Assembly: GCA_030064795.1 (NCBI GenBank)
Contig: JASJEI010000253.1
Coordinates: forward strand, 1-16,365
Length of the DNA: 16,365 nucleotides
Direction of reading: 5' to 3'
From: Pleurocapsa sp. MO_226.B13
Lineage (GTDB): Bacteria > Cyanobacteriota > Cyanobacteriia > Cyanobacteriales > Xenococcaceae
Numbering within the stretch: position 1 is the stretch's first letter; the number at the start of each line of letters is the position of its first letter. The notes under the pieces are model-generated. The model had not been told where the DNA came from. It was given only the letters and a program-made list of their open reading frames with translations, and did not search any database. Position numbers and translations under genes: made by a program. Below, piece by piece: positions 1-5,902 of this stretch.

Positions 1-105
1 TCCCGCCCAATCTGGGAAGTCTGGATGCCCTCGCCGACAGAAGCTGCTTACCTCTAACCTTAATTGTTCGCGGCGAGTTCACCCAGACTTTTTGAGAAGG
101 TTCGT
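1..105 (-). ncRNA. Structured RNA-like sequence, possible 5' part of a group II intron
   Basis: Read on the minus strand, this stretch folds into nested helices. AAGTCTGG (90-83) pairs with CCAGACTT (24-17), CTCGCCG (77-71) pairs with CGGCGAG (36-30), and an inner hairpin AGAGGT/AGCTTCT closes a small loop near 40-56. A further hairpin, TCCC...GGGA, follows at 18-1. The outer 20-base arms match at 17 of 20 positions. The sequence starts just where the DUF4347 reading frame stops resembling its family. It also has the look of domain I of a bacterial group II intron, including a GTGAACTCGCCG run. The intron identity is inference from memory. The exact 5' boundary (somewhere about 80-108) is unresolved, and no GTGYG start is unambiguous. 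The rest would lie outside the window. It could instead be another structured mobile element. Confidence 0.4.
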
Positions 106-855
106 AACTTGCCAAGGTTCGTGTCCGCCACCAGTGTTGGGAATGCCATCGGTATGTAATACCTGTAATTCAATGGTTTCACCCAAGTCGAAGTTTTCGC
201 CAGTGATAATGGCAGTGCTACCTGGCGGGTAATCGTCTAAATCTGTGATGACAGTGGGCAAGTCTTCGACTAGATCTTCAGCAAGAGGGTTATCGTCTTC
301 TGCTAACACTCCAGCGTAGTTGCGTTGTGTTTCTGGAGTGAAAGCTAGAGATAAAGAAAGGTTATTACTTTGATAGTCTAAATCCCAATTACCGCCGAGG
401 TTAGAGTTACCAATAGGTGTTGTAGAGGCAGCAATTGATGCACCAGTAAGATCTTGCAGCTTGGTAATAAACTCCTCACCAGCATCGCCAGCAGCGACGT
501 TACAACCGTAGATAAGGAACGAGGAACGAGGAACGAGGAGGGAGGAATTTTTGAAGAACAAAGGATGAGGAACAAGGAACGAGGAAGTAAGCCAAGTTTT
601 GAGGTCGTTTTTATATTGATTTAAAGTGTCTAAACTTAGTTGGGTATTGCCGAGATAGAGGCAGCCAGGCGAACCGTGGGAAACGATGTGAATTATGGAG
701 TAGGGGTTCTGGTTTAAAACTGCCGTAATTTGCTTAATACCATCATGATTTGGCTGGAGAACAACGACTTTTGTTCCCGATTTTATTCCAGTAGCTAATG
801 CCTGATAATTGGCGACTTGGGAATCTAGGAAAAGGATCTGTTGATTGGTTTGCAT
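79..855 (-). CDS. DUF4347-domain protein, C-terminally truncated
   Basis: This is the N-terminal part of a DUF4347 protein, a family usually found at the front of very long cyanobacterial surface or secreted proteins. DUF4347 covers about residues 7-165, with HIVSHG (H60) and LIYGCNVA (C118). That His/Cys pair recalls the caspase-like (clan CD) dyad; the catalytic reading is inference. An acidic linker (about 185-205) leads into a second module, PPGSTAIITGENF...ETIELQVLHTDG...GGHEPWQVT (about 210-250). In homologues this module continues into a long protein. Here the similarity ends at EPWQVT, and after seven unrelated residues a stop follows where the structured sequence at 1-105 begins, so the gene is broken or intron-interrupted. 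Residues 91-113 are a low-complexity insert encoded by a GA-rich repeat. The ATG at 855 starts the conserved domain directly. No clear ribosome binding site was seen. Confidence 0.8.
   Translation of the reverse strand: MQTNQQILFLDSQVANYQALATGIKSGTKVVVLQPNHDGIKQITAVLNQNPYSIIHIVSHGSPGCLYLGNTQLSLDTLNQYKNDLKTWLTSSFLVPHPLFFKNSSLLVPRSSFLIYGCNVAAGDAGEEFITKLQDLTGASIAASTTPIGNSNLGGNWDLDYQSNNLSLSLAFTPETQRNYAGVLAEDDNPLAEDLVEDLPTVITDLDDYPPGSTAIITGENFDLGETIELQVLHTDGIPNTGGGHEPWQVTNLLKKSG
515..590. repeat. GGAACGA-type short tandem repeat inside the DUF4347 gene
   Basis: The stretch has about six imperfect copies of a 7-base unit (GGAACGA, with variants GGAACAA and GGATGAG), interrupted by a GGAATTTTTGAAGAAC segment. 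On the coding (minus) strand it encodes a serine/phenylalanine/leucine/valine/proline-rich loop (SSFLVP, SSLLVPR, SSFL) directly before the conserved IYGCN motif. The reading frame stays open. Confidence 0.8.
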
Positions 856-1023
856 GAGATTTGATGGCGTTAAATATTAGTTACCAAGACGTTGATTTGT
901 GGGACAAAAAATTAAAAATAACAAGAAATATGAAAAGTAAACTTAGCTATGGCAGTCTCAGATTATTTATCAAAAATAACTAATGACCGATGACCACTAA
1001 ATATTGATTTATGCTTAAAGTAA

Positions 1024-1039
1024 AGTGACTATAGTCACT
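1024..1039. promoter_or_regulatory. Perfect 16-bp palindrome, possible operator
   Basis: AGTGACTATAGTCACT is its own reverse complement. It lies about 170 bases upstream of the DUF4347 start on the minus strand. A dimeric regulator site is possible; no binding protein can be assigned. Confidence 0.3.
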
Positions 1040-1105
1040 AAATATTAGTAATTTAAATTACACAGTTATACAATCAATAGGTTAATTTCTATATCGATAA
1101 ACAAC

Positions 1106-1123
1106 CTCAGAAAAATTTCTGAG
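1106..1123 (-). terminator. Hairpin after the DUF218 gene, weak terminator candidate
   Basis: CTCAGAAA and TTTCTGAG form a perfect 8-bp stem with a 2-base spacer, about 60 bases past the stop of the minus-strand DUF218 gene. The following minus-strand sequence (GTTGTTTATC) has only a poor T tract, so this is a weak terminator at best. Confidence 0.3.
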
Positions 1124-1184
1124 TTATCTTGAATTATTTCTCCGAAAAAATACCGAATAAAATCTAGAAATTAACTAGATATAC

Positions 1185-1763
1185 TTAATATTTTGATAAG
1201 CGTTTATTTAGAGAAGATCCAGTACGTTTTGTCATCACCCAAACGATAGACCTAAATACATCGCGAACGGTTTTATATCTGGGTTCCGAATCAAGATTTG
1301 AGTCTAAAGGAACGGCAGTATAAGTAATCCCTTGACTACCTAGAACTACATAGGCGATCGCCTTAGCTCTGGGAAGATGAAAATCAGAGGTAATTAAGTA
1401 AATATGCTGAATGTTTTGCTGTTTGAAATCTTTAACTAAGGTAGTAAAGTTGGTGACAGTATCGGTGGCACGACGGTCGATATAAACCCGACGATTATCG
1501 ACACCAAGCTCGTTAAAAATTTCTCTAGCTAAGACTTCTTTACTACCAGAAGAAACCCAAATTGGTAGATTAGGATAAAGACGTGCAAATTCGGCAGTAA
1601 ATATTTCTCGGTCGTGTCCGCCACCTAGGGTTAAAATTGCTTGGGGAGTTGAAGCTTGATAGCGAGCGATCGCAATTCTAAGAGGAATAATGCCGAGAAT
1701 ACTAACAAAAATACTGATGACAGCGATAATAATAAACTTGCGTTGGTTAGTCAGTAGTTTCAC
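1185..1763 (-). CDS. DUF218/YdcF-like membrane-anchored protein
   Basis: The protein is 192 residues long, of the YdcF/ElyC/SanA (DUF218) family. Family members are inner-membrane-anchored proteins linked to envelope biology in other bacteria; the biochemical activity is not settled. One membrane segment spans about residues 10-33, followed by the DUF218 fold: AILTLGGGHDRE (43-53), WVSSGS (69-74), a conserved DTVTN (101-105) and TSDFHLPRA (125-133). The soluble part most likely faces the periplasm. The start codon is GTG at 1763; it is the only sensible start before the membrane segment. The gene stands alone, with the DUF4347 gene beyond a 329-base gap downstream and an insertion-sequence remnant upstream. 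Its start is about 58 bases from the apparent left end of that remnant, so its promoter may have been affected. Confidence 0.85.
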   Translation of the reverse strand: MKLLTNQRKFIIIAVISIFVSILGIIPLRIAIARYQASTPQAILTLGGGHDREIFTAEFARLYPNLPIWVSSGSKEVLAREIFNELGVDNRRVYIDRRATDTVTNFTTLVKDFKQQNIQHIYLITSDFHLPRAKAIAYVVLGSQGITYTAVPLDSNLDSEPRYKTVRDVFRSIVWVMTKRTGSSLNKRLSKY

Positions 1764-1820
1764 AGCAATAATTCAAGAATTAATTAACATCAAGATCTGT
1801 TTTAACAGATGGAAGATAAT

Positions 1821-1838
1821 AGACCTGTCTTGCAAAAG
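1821..1838 (+). repeat. Possible left terminal inverted repeat of the IS5-type element
   Basis: AGACCTGTCTTGCAAAAG lies about 45 bases before the transposase start. It resembles terminal repeats of IS5-group elements (GA-CC/T-rich start, TTGCAAAA inner part). A matching right end was not found, which fits the element being truncated. This is inference from general appearance. Confidence 0.3.
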
Positions 1839-1881
1839 TATTGCTTGCGGTACAATCATTATAAAAACTACAAAATACTTA

Positions 1882-2465
1882 ATGAAATATGAAGAGGCTA
1901 AAACTCTTACTGCAAAGGAGTTTAAACGATTGTCTGGGGTGTATCCTGAAACCTTTAACAAAATGGTAGAAATAGTTCAAAATTATCAAAAAACTAAAAA
2001 AGTTTCAAGAAGACCGAGTAAGTTATCAATTGAAAATCAAATATTAATGGCTTTAAAATATTTCAGAGAATATAGAACCTATTTTCATATAGGAAAAACT
2101 TGGGAAGTCTATGAATCAACTACTTTTAGAATTATTCAAAAAATTGAAAATATCCTAATTAAATCTAGAGTTTTAAAATTGCCTGGAAAAAAGAAATTAA
2201 TTGATACCGAGAGATAAATTAAAACAATTGTTGTAGATGTAGCCGAGTCTCCTATAGAAAGACCAAAAAAAGCGGTGCCCCCATTCGCACCCTTCGGGTA
2301 TAAAGGGATAAACGACCCTGCTGCGGTTTCCGCAGCTAGGTAACGCCCTAAAGGATTAGTTGCGGCGAACTATGCGCCTTACTTTCGGTCACGCACCAAG
2401 ACAAGCAGAAAAAATTCTATTCAGGAAAGAAGAAAAATCATACACTGAAGTCGCAAGTAATTACA
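1882..2465 (+). pseudogene. IS5-family transposase remnant (nonsense codon and repeat insertion)
   Basis: The ATG at 1882 opens 111 codons that resemble the N-terminal helix-turn-helix part of IS5-group (DDE_Tnp_4-type) transposases, with KEFKRLSGVYPETFNKM near the start and GKKKLIDTER at the end. A TAA at 2215-2217 interrupts the frame, yet the same frame carries on with the expected IKTIVVDVAESPIERPKK, which contains the first catalytic Asp region (VVDV). At 2272 a 128-base repeat interrupts it. Deleting exactly 2272-2399 restores the frame and adds DKQKKFYSGKKKNHTLKS. Similarity then ends near 2465, so the second half, with the other DDE residues, is missing. The A/T-rich composition differs from the neighbours. 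The product cannot transpose. The 111-residue fragment could still be translated as a DNA-binding peptide, but nothing suggests it is used. Confidence 0.85.
2272..2399. repeat. 128-bp structured repeat inserted in the transposase
   Basis: This GC-richer block separates two halves of the transposase that rejoin in frame when it is removed. It contains a perfect hairpin CTGCGG-TTT-CCGCAG (2321-2335), a smaller hairpin ACCC-TTC-GGGT (about 2289-2299), and a short GGTGC motif inverted near both ends (2274-2278 and 2393-2397). It carries the segment GCCCTAAAGGATT, which recurs at 10809-10821. It has no coding capacity and looks like a non-autonomous palindromic repeat of the sort common in cyanobacteria. 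An ACCAA at both edges (2262-2266, 2395-2399) may be a target duplication, although that boundary would not restore the frame. Confidence 0.7.
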
Positions 2466-2640
2466 TAACTTAGAAATAGGACTGATAATTGACCGTAGCT
2501 TAACCCTTTTCGATTTCCATGAGGAACAGGTAACTCTCGATCGATTATTGATGCTATTTCCATTTGCTTTAGCAATGGATAATTAGAGGAAGATCATCTA
2601 CTCTTTCTGAGTTAGTTCCTTTCAAGACGGGTTGGTCTCT
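2456..2640 (-). pseudogene. N-terminal fragment of a second transposase
   Basis: On the minus strand two frames together give a recognisable transposase N-terminus. VLKGTNSERVDDLPLI comes first and, after a one-base shift, LLKQMEIASIIDRELP followed by VPHGNRKGLSYGQLSV and LFLSYVIT. The pattern (KGTNSERVDD, PHGNRKGLS) is familiar from cyanobacterial IS1634/IS4-type transposases; the exact family is uncertain. The fragment ends where it meets the IS5 remnant around 2456-2467, so the two remnants face each other tail to tail at a recombination or deletion joint. No start codon, no remaining catalytic domain and no terminal repeats are visible. Confidence 0.6.
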
Positions 2641-2738
2641 CTATTCTTTCAACTTCTTTCTCAGCATACAGTTTAGCTGTTTTATTTCCCTAGCAATCTT
2701 TGATTTAAGCGAACCGTGAGTCAGTAATCTGAAAATTT

Positions 2739-3587
2739 ATGAATAATAGACAAGCACAAGTTACTGTAAAAGCTTCACAAATTCCAGGTATTTTAGTAGA
2801 AAAATATATCTATACCGCAGGTTCAATAGAACCTCTTCCCAAGCACTCTCATCACGAATATCAATTAGGGCTAAGCTTTAATTGTCAGGGTGAATATTTT
2901 TATCGGGGTGCTTATCATCCTATACCAATCGGCAATCTCAGTATTATCCATTCTGGTGAGGTTCACTCCCCTAGTGAAAGAACTTACTTACCAGAACCCG
3001 CTACATTTTGGATGATGCACGTTGACCCTAGTTTACTAGAAGATGTAGCAGCAGAAATCCCTCAAAAGCCTGTGGAACTTCCTTTTTTCACTAAACCACT
3101 ATTGCGCAATAGTTCTTTAAGAGAATTATTTCAGAATTTATGTATTGCCATAGAAACAAACGCAACAAAACTAGAAAAAGATTCCTTGATTTTAGATTTC
3201 TTTTCTGAGTTAATCGCCCATCCTACAGGAATTGCTCCCCAATCTTATTTAACAGTAAAACCTGCGATTAGGCTTGCGCCTAGCCTTCGGATCGCAATAG
3301 TCTGTGATTTTTTACAAGCTCATTATCATGAAAACGTATCTCTAGCAGAATTAGCCAAAATATCTGGATTAAGCCGTTTTTATCTCAGTCGTTTGTTTCG
3401 TCGCCAAATGGGATTAACTATAAGTGCTTATCAGATGCAAATTCGGATCGATCGCGCTAAGAAACTGCTTGCTGAAGGAAGATCGATTACTCAAGTAGCT
3501 TCGGAAACGGGTTTTTACGATCAAAGCCATTTTGGTGGGCATTTTAAGCGTCTGGTTGGAACTACACCAGGAAATTATCTAAGCTGA
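2739..3587 (+). CDS. AraC-family transcriptional regulator
   Basis: This 282-residue regulator has an N-terminal cupin-type sensor domain (about residues 15-100, with LPKHSHHEYQLGLSF at 33-47 supplying histidines near the ligand pocket) and a C-terminal double helix-turn-helix (about 187-282). The second HTH carries the family signature VASETGFYDQSHFGGHFK...GTTPGNYL. Length is normal. The ATG at 2739 is the first in the frame, and the conserved sensor region begins soon after. The AraC gene leads a long plus-strand series, so it may control the DUF6463 gene just downstream and perhaps the enzyme cluster beyond; both are inference from position. Residues 178-185 (RLAPSLRI), between the domains, are encoded by a 24-base palindromic insertion that splits a HIP1 site. 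The linker position probably leaves function intact. Confidence 0.92.
   Translation: MNNRQAQVTVKASQIPGILVEKYIYTAGSIEPLPKHSHHEYQLGLSFNCQGEYFYRGAYHPIPIGNLSIIHSGEVHSPSERTYLPEPATFWMMHVDPSLLEDVAAEIPQKPVELPFFTKPLLRNSSLRELFQNLCIAIETNATKLEKDSLILDFFSELIAHPTGIAPQSYLTVKPAIRLAPSLRIAIVCDFLQAHYHENVSLAELAKISGLSRFYLSRLFRRQMGLTISAYQMQIRIDRAKKLLAEGRSITQVASETGFYDQSHFGGHFKRLVGTTPGNYLS
3269..3292. repeat. 24-bp in-frame palindromic insertion splitting a HIP1 site
   Basis: The sequence reads GCGAT, then TAGGC-TTGC-GCCTA plus GCCTTCGGAT, then CGC. Removing 3269-3292 recreates GCGATCGC exactly and gives the protein PAIAIVCD, which fits AraC relatives better. The inserted unit has its own 5-bp hairpin (TAGGC/GCCTA) and ends with a GAT that matches the bases before it. 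Its length, 24, is a multiple of three, so the frame is kept. Confidence 0.65.
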
Positions 3588-3599
3588 TGAGTCTTGTAG

Positions 3600-3626
3600 T
3601 TGTTAAGATAACGTTTAACAATTTTT
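3600..3626 (+). terminator. AT-rich hairpin with T-tract after the AraC gene
   Basis: TTGTTAA (3600-3606) and TTAACAA (3615-3621) form a perfect 7-bp stem with an 8-base loop, followed at once by TTTTT. It starts 13 bases after the AraC stop. The stem has only one G-C pair, so it may be weak; it could instead be an operator for the next gene. Confidence 0.35.
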
Positions 3627-3652
3627 ACATACAATACAGTATGGTATGCTAT
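3624..3652 (+). promoter_or_regulatory. Candidate promoter of the DUF6463 gene with GTATG repeats
   Basis: A -35-like TTTACA (3624-3629) precedes -10-like hexamers TATGCT (3645-3650, spacer 15) or TGCTAT (3647-3652, spacer 17). Between them lie CATAC (3628-3632) and two GTATG copies (3639-3648). These could be half-sites for a regulator such as the upstream AraC protein. All of this is pattern-based and weak. Confidence 0.3.
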
Positions 3653-3690
3653 TAAGCAAGAAAATATCTGTTAAAACAACTTAAATTGTC

Positions 3691-4089
3691 ATGCTAAAAC
3701 TTGCTGGATATTTGTTAATTTTCACTAGCATTCTGCACTTTATTGGTGGATTTGTTTTTTATTCCGAGCCACTAGCAGAGATCGCTCAAGCTGGATGGTG
3801 GAATGCTGTTTCGCCAGATCCGTTTAATTTAAACTACGAACGAGAAGCAGCTTTCTGGTTTATGATGATCTCTCCACTATTGTTTGCTTTAGGAATACTC
3901 TGTTGTTGGATAGAAGAGCAAAAGCTGATTATGCCTGCATTTATAGGCTGGATATTGCTAATTGTTACAATCATCGGCATTGTAATTCTGCCAGTTTCAG
4001 GAATTTGGCTACTGCTAGCACCAAGTGGGATAATTTTATTTATCTCAATGCAAAATAAAGATTCTAATATTTACCAGTCCGAGAAATAA
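3691..4089 (+). CDS. DUF6463-family small membrane protein
   Basis: This is a 132-residue, four-helix membrane protein of the DUF6463 type; no activity is known for the family. Hydrophobic segments lie at about residues 5-24, 56-73, 80-99 and 101-119. Between the first and second, GWWNAVSPDPFNLNYERE is the most conserved-looking loop. The ATG at 3691 immediately precedes the first helix. The gene lies 103 bases after the AraC gene on the same strand. AraC or TetR regulators often sit next to such membrane proteins, so regulation by the neighbouring AraC is plausible but not shown. The C-terminal tail (QNKDSNIYQSEK) is hydrophilic. No signs of damage. Confidence 0.8.
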   Translation: MLKLAGYLLIFTSILHFIGGFVFYSEPLAEIAQAGWWNAVSPDPFNLNYEREAAFWFMMISPLLFALGILCCWIEEQKLIMPAFIGWILLIVTIIGIVILPVSGIWLLLAPSGIILFISMQNKDSNIYQSEK

Positions 4090-4329
4090 TCGCGCTGACC
4101 AACTTGTTTGTTAACGTCAGTTCGGATTAAGCTCGATCGAACCTTCTTTATCGCTACCGCGATCAAATTCTTGATATTATGCTATTTAGGGTAGATATAG
4201 GTCAAAATTCTCTAATTTATCCCATATGGGGCGAATATCCAGACAGTTTACCCATAATAAATATTCAGGTGGCTCAAGCTATCTGTGCAGACAATATGTC
4301 GATCTTTGCATTATTAAAAGGGGGCAAAA

Positions 4330-4905
4330 TTGCGAACACTAACTTACTATGTGGCTTGCAGCGTTGATGGATTTATTGCTCATACTGACGGTTCACACGA
4401 TGGCTTTTCCCAAGATAGTGAGTATTTTGCAGATTTATTTGCCTCTTTTCCTGAGACGGTTCCATCTCACCTGCGTGATGTAATGAGTGTGCATGATGAG
4501 AACAAATGGTTTAATACCGTTCTTATGGGACGAAAGACTTACGAAGTAGGTTTGAAAGATGGCGTGACAAGTCCTTACTCGCACATGAAACAGTACCTCT
4601 TTTCACGCAGTATACGAGAAAGTCCAGATGCCAATGTTGAACTCGTTTCAGAAAATGCTGTTGAGTTAGTCACAGATTTAAAGAGTGGTTCAGGTAAGGG
4701 CATATGGCTTTGTGGTGGTGCTAATTTAGCCACCACACTTTTTACCAACCATTTAATCGATCGACTCATTCTTAAAGTCAACCCATTTTTAATGGGTTCA
4801 GGCATTCCACTGTTCTCTGGAGAGATTCAGCAAACTGCTTTAGAACTTACCGACCGCAAGATTTATAACAATGGAGTCTTGTTACTTGACTACAGGGTAA
4901 GGTGA
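4330..4905 (+). CDS. Dihydrofolate reductase / RibD C-terminal-like protein
   Basis: This 191-residue single-domain protein belongs to the dihydrofolate-reductase-fold group related to the RibD C-terminal reductase. Seen motifs are YYVACSVDGFIAH (6-18) for the first strand and substrate side, VLMGRKTYE (64-72), and GIWLCGGANLA (124-134) for the NADPH-binding glycine loop. These proteins reduce pteridine- or flavin-precursor-like substrates, or are of unknown specificity; no partner is evident. The start is TTG at 4330: no ATG or GTG precedes the first strand in frame, and AAAGGGGG (4317-4324) sits five bases upstream as a strong ribosome binding site. The gene ends 74 bases before the TetR gene, and the two may be transcribed together. 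It is probably not the essential DHFR (folA), because its relatives are stand-alone accessory proteins. Confidence 0.85.
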   Translation: MRTLTYYVACSVDGFIAHTDGSHDGFSQDSEYFADLFASFPETVPSHLRDVMSVHDENKWFNTVLMGRKTYEVGLKDGVTSPYSHMKQYLFSRSIRESPDANVELVSENAVELVTDLKSGSGKGIWLCGGANLATTLFTNHLIDRLILKVNPFLMGSGIPLFSGEIQQTALELTDRKIYNNGVLLLDYRVR

Positions 4906-4943
4906 CCAATCATGCCACCAAAAGTTCATTTGCTTGGGCGATC

Positions 4944-4971
4944 TACACTCTCAATAAAACGTGAGAGTATA
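4944..4971. promoter_or_regulatory. Inverted repeat upstream of the TetR gene, likely operator
   Basis: TACACTCTCA (4944-4953) and TGAGAGTATA (4962-4971) are inverted with 9 of 10 positions matching and an 8-base centre. The site ends 8 bases before the TetR start codon, a typical place for autoregulation by a TetR dimer. It could also act as a weak terminator of the preceding gene, since ATTTTAA follows. Confidence 0.45.
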
Positions 4972-4979
4972 TTTTAATA

Positions 4980-5546
4980 ATGACAAAATCCATAAGGCTT
5001 ACCCGCGAAGATTGGTTAGAAACTGGCTTGCAACTACTTAGTGACTGTGGAGAACAAGCATTAACTATAGAAAGGCTATGTCAAGCGACGAGTCGAACTA
5101 AAGGCTCTTTTTATCATCATTTCAAAGATCGTGATGATTTTGTTAATTCACTGCTTGAATATTGGCAATCCAAGTATACAGACCAAATTATTATAGCCGT
5201 CGAGCGATTAAAAGACCCGATCGCACAACGCAGAGAACTCGATCGCCTAGCTGCAAATGTAGATAATCAACTTGAGAGGGTAATTCGCAACTGGTCAGGT
5301 GTTGATGAGCGAGTCAGACAAACTATTAGACAGGTCGATGATAAGCGAATTAAGTATCTGACAAACCTCATTGGTAAATTGGCACAAATCGACTCAACAA
5401 AAGCCTCTGAGTTAGCAATAGTCGAGTATGCAGCCTTTTTAGGATTACAGCATTTATTACCTAATGCCGACTCTAAGCAAAAAGAGTATTTTATTACTCT
5501 TATTACGGAAATTATCTCTTCATATTGCTGTAAACAGCATAATTAG
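4980..5546 (+). CDS. TetR/AcrR-family transcriptional regulator
   Basis: This 188-residue regulator has an N-terminal TetR helix-turn-helix (about residues 8-52: LTREDWLETGLQLL, LTIERLCQATSRTKGSFYHHFKDRDDFV). The helical C-terminal ligand and dimer domain is not recognisable in sequence. Length is typical. The ATG at 4980 begins the domain, with an inverted repeat just upstream (4944-4971) that is probably its own operator. It lies between the RibD-like gene and the exported enzyme cluster and may repress one or both; ligand unknown. Two closely spaced cysteines near the C-terminus (SSYCCKQHN) are notable, but nothing shows that they sense anything. Confidence 0.92.
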   Translation: MTKSIRLTREDWLETGLQLLSDCGEQALTIERLCQATSRTKGSFYHHFKDRDDFVNSLLEYWQSKYTDQIIIAVERLKDPIAQRRELDRLAANVDNQLERVIRNWSGVDERVRQTIRQVDDKRIKYLTNLIGKLAQIDSTKASELAIVEYAAFLGLQHLLPNADSKQKEYFITLITEIISSYCCKQHN

Positions 5547-5701
5547 AACTTATTTCTGATGTACCTCAATAAACTTAGAAAAAGAGCAATAACTTCCTAG
5601 ACGAGCAAATTAAATCATTCATAGAATAATATCAATGTAAAATTAAAAATCATTGACTTATATCAATTTTAATAATAAATTTACGTTGATAAATATCGAT
5701 T

Positions 5702-5729
5702 GTAGAGACGCGACATGTCGCGTCTCTAC
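5702..5729. repeat. Perfect 28-bp GTAGAGACG palindrome
   Basis: The left half GTAGAGACGCGACA is followed by its exact reverse complement, with CATG at the centre. The outer arms GTAGAGACG/CGTCTCTAC recur at 10799-10850. Such palindromes are dispersed in many cyanobacterial genomes, so this is most likely a non-autonomous repeat rather than a regulatory site of this gene, although it lies between the TetR gene and the cluster promoter. Confidence 0.8.
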
Positions 5730-5840
5730 GGGATTTAAAGGTTTTGCCAACAAGTATTGTTCGTAAATAGGATTTGCGATGACTCTAATTCAAAAGCAAG
5801 AATCTTCAAAAAATTAAGCAAAAGCTTTCAAGAGATAGTT

Positions 5841-5869
5841 TTGTCGCTTCTGTAAATTGAAGGTATAAA
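5841..5869 (+). promoter_or_regulatory. Sigma-70-type promoter of the hydrolase cluster
   Basis: TTGTCG (5841-5846) and TATAAA (5864-5869) are separated by exactly 17 bases, 33 bases before the hydrolase start codon. The -10 matches the consensus at five of six positions and the -35 at four of six. Confidence 0.5.
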
Positions 5870-5902
5870 GTTCGAGTTTAAGAAAAAACAAGAGAAAACA
5901 TC

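Larger units (their letters stand above)
856..1184. other. AT-rich gene-free stretch
   Basis: No coding frame with family resemblance was seen on either strand. It holds two adjacent TGACC heptamers (TGACCGA and TGACCAC, about 983-997), an 11-base direct repeat CACTAAATATT (995-1005 and 1036-1046), a 16-base palindrome (1024-1039) and a hairpin (1106-1123). The promoter of the DUF4347 gene should lie here, but no convincing -35/-10 pair stands out. Confidence 0.6.
5547..5902. other. Gene-free stretch upstream of the enzyme cluster
   Basis: It is AT-rich and without a credible coding frame. It contains a perfect 28-bp palindrome (5702-5729) and a good -35/-10 pair (5841-5869). A second, weaker pair (TTGACT at 5653, TAAATT at 5676, spacer 17) lies further up. 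Confidence 0.6.

Noticed and set aside
515..590. Possible CRISPR array from the GGAACGA repeats
   Set aside because: The units are 7 bases with no spacers, and they lie inside an open coding frame.
2618..2640. Right terminal repeat of the IS5 element
   Set aside because: It shares only CAAGAC and TCT with the left end and is better read as coding sequence of the second transposase fragment.
2612..2689. Minus-strand frame GNKTAKLYAEKEVERIERPT...
   Set aside because: It reads like protein but is only 25 codons without a start and overlaps the second transposase fragment in another frame; I could not assign it.
4094..4120. CTGAC...GTCAG hairpin after the DUF6463 gene
   Set aside because: Five-base arms with a long loop and no T tract; too weak to call a terminator.
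4179..4367. 62-codon open frame before the RibD-like gene
   Set aside because: The translation has no family resemblance, it overlaps the RibD-like gene in another frame, and the strong AAAGGGGG site serves the TTG at 4330 instead.
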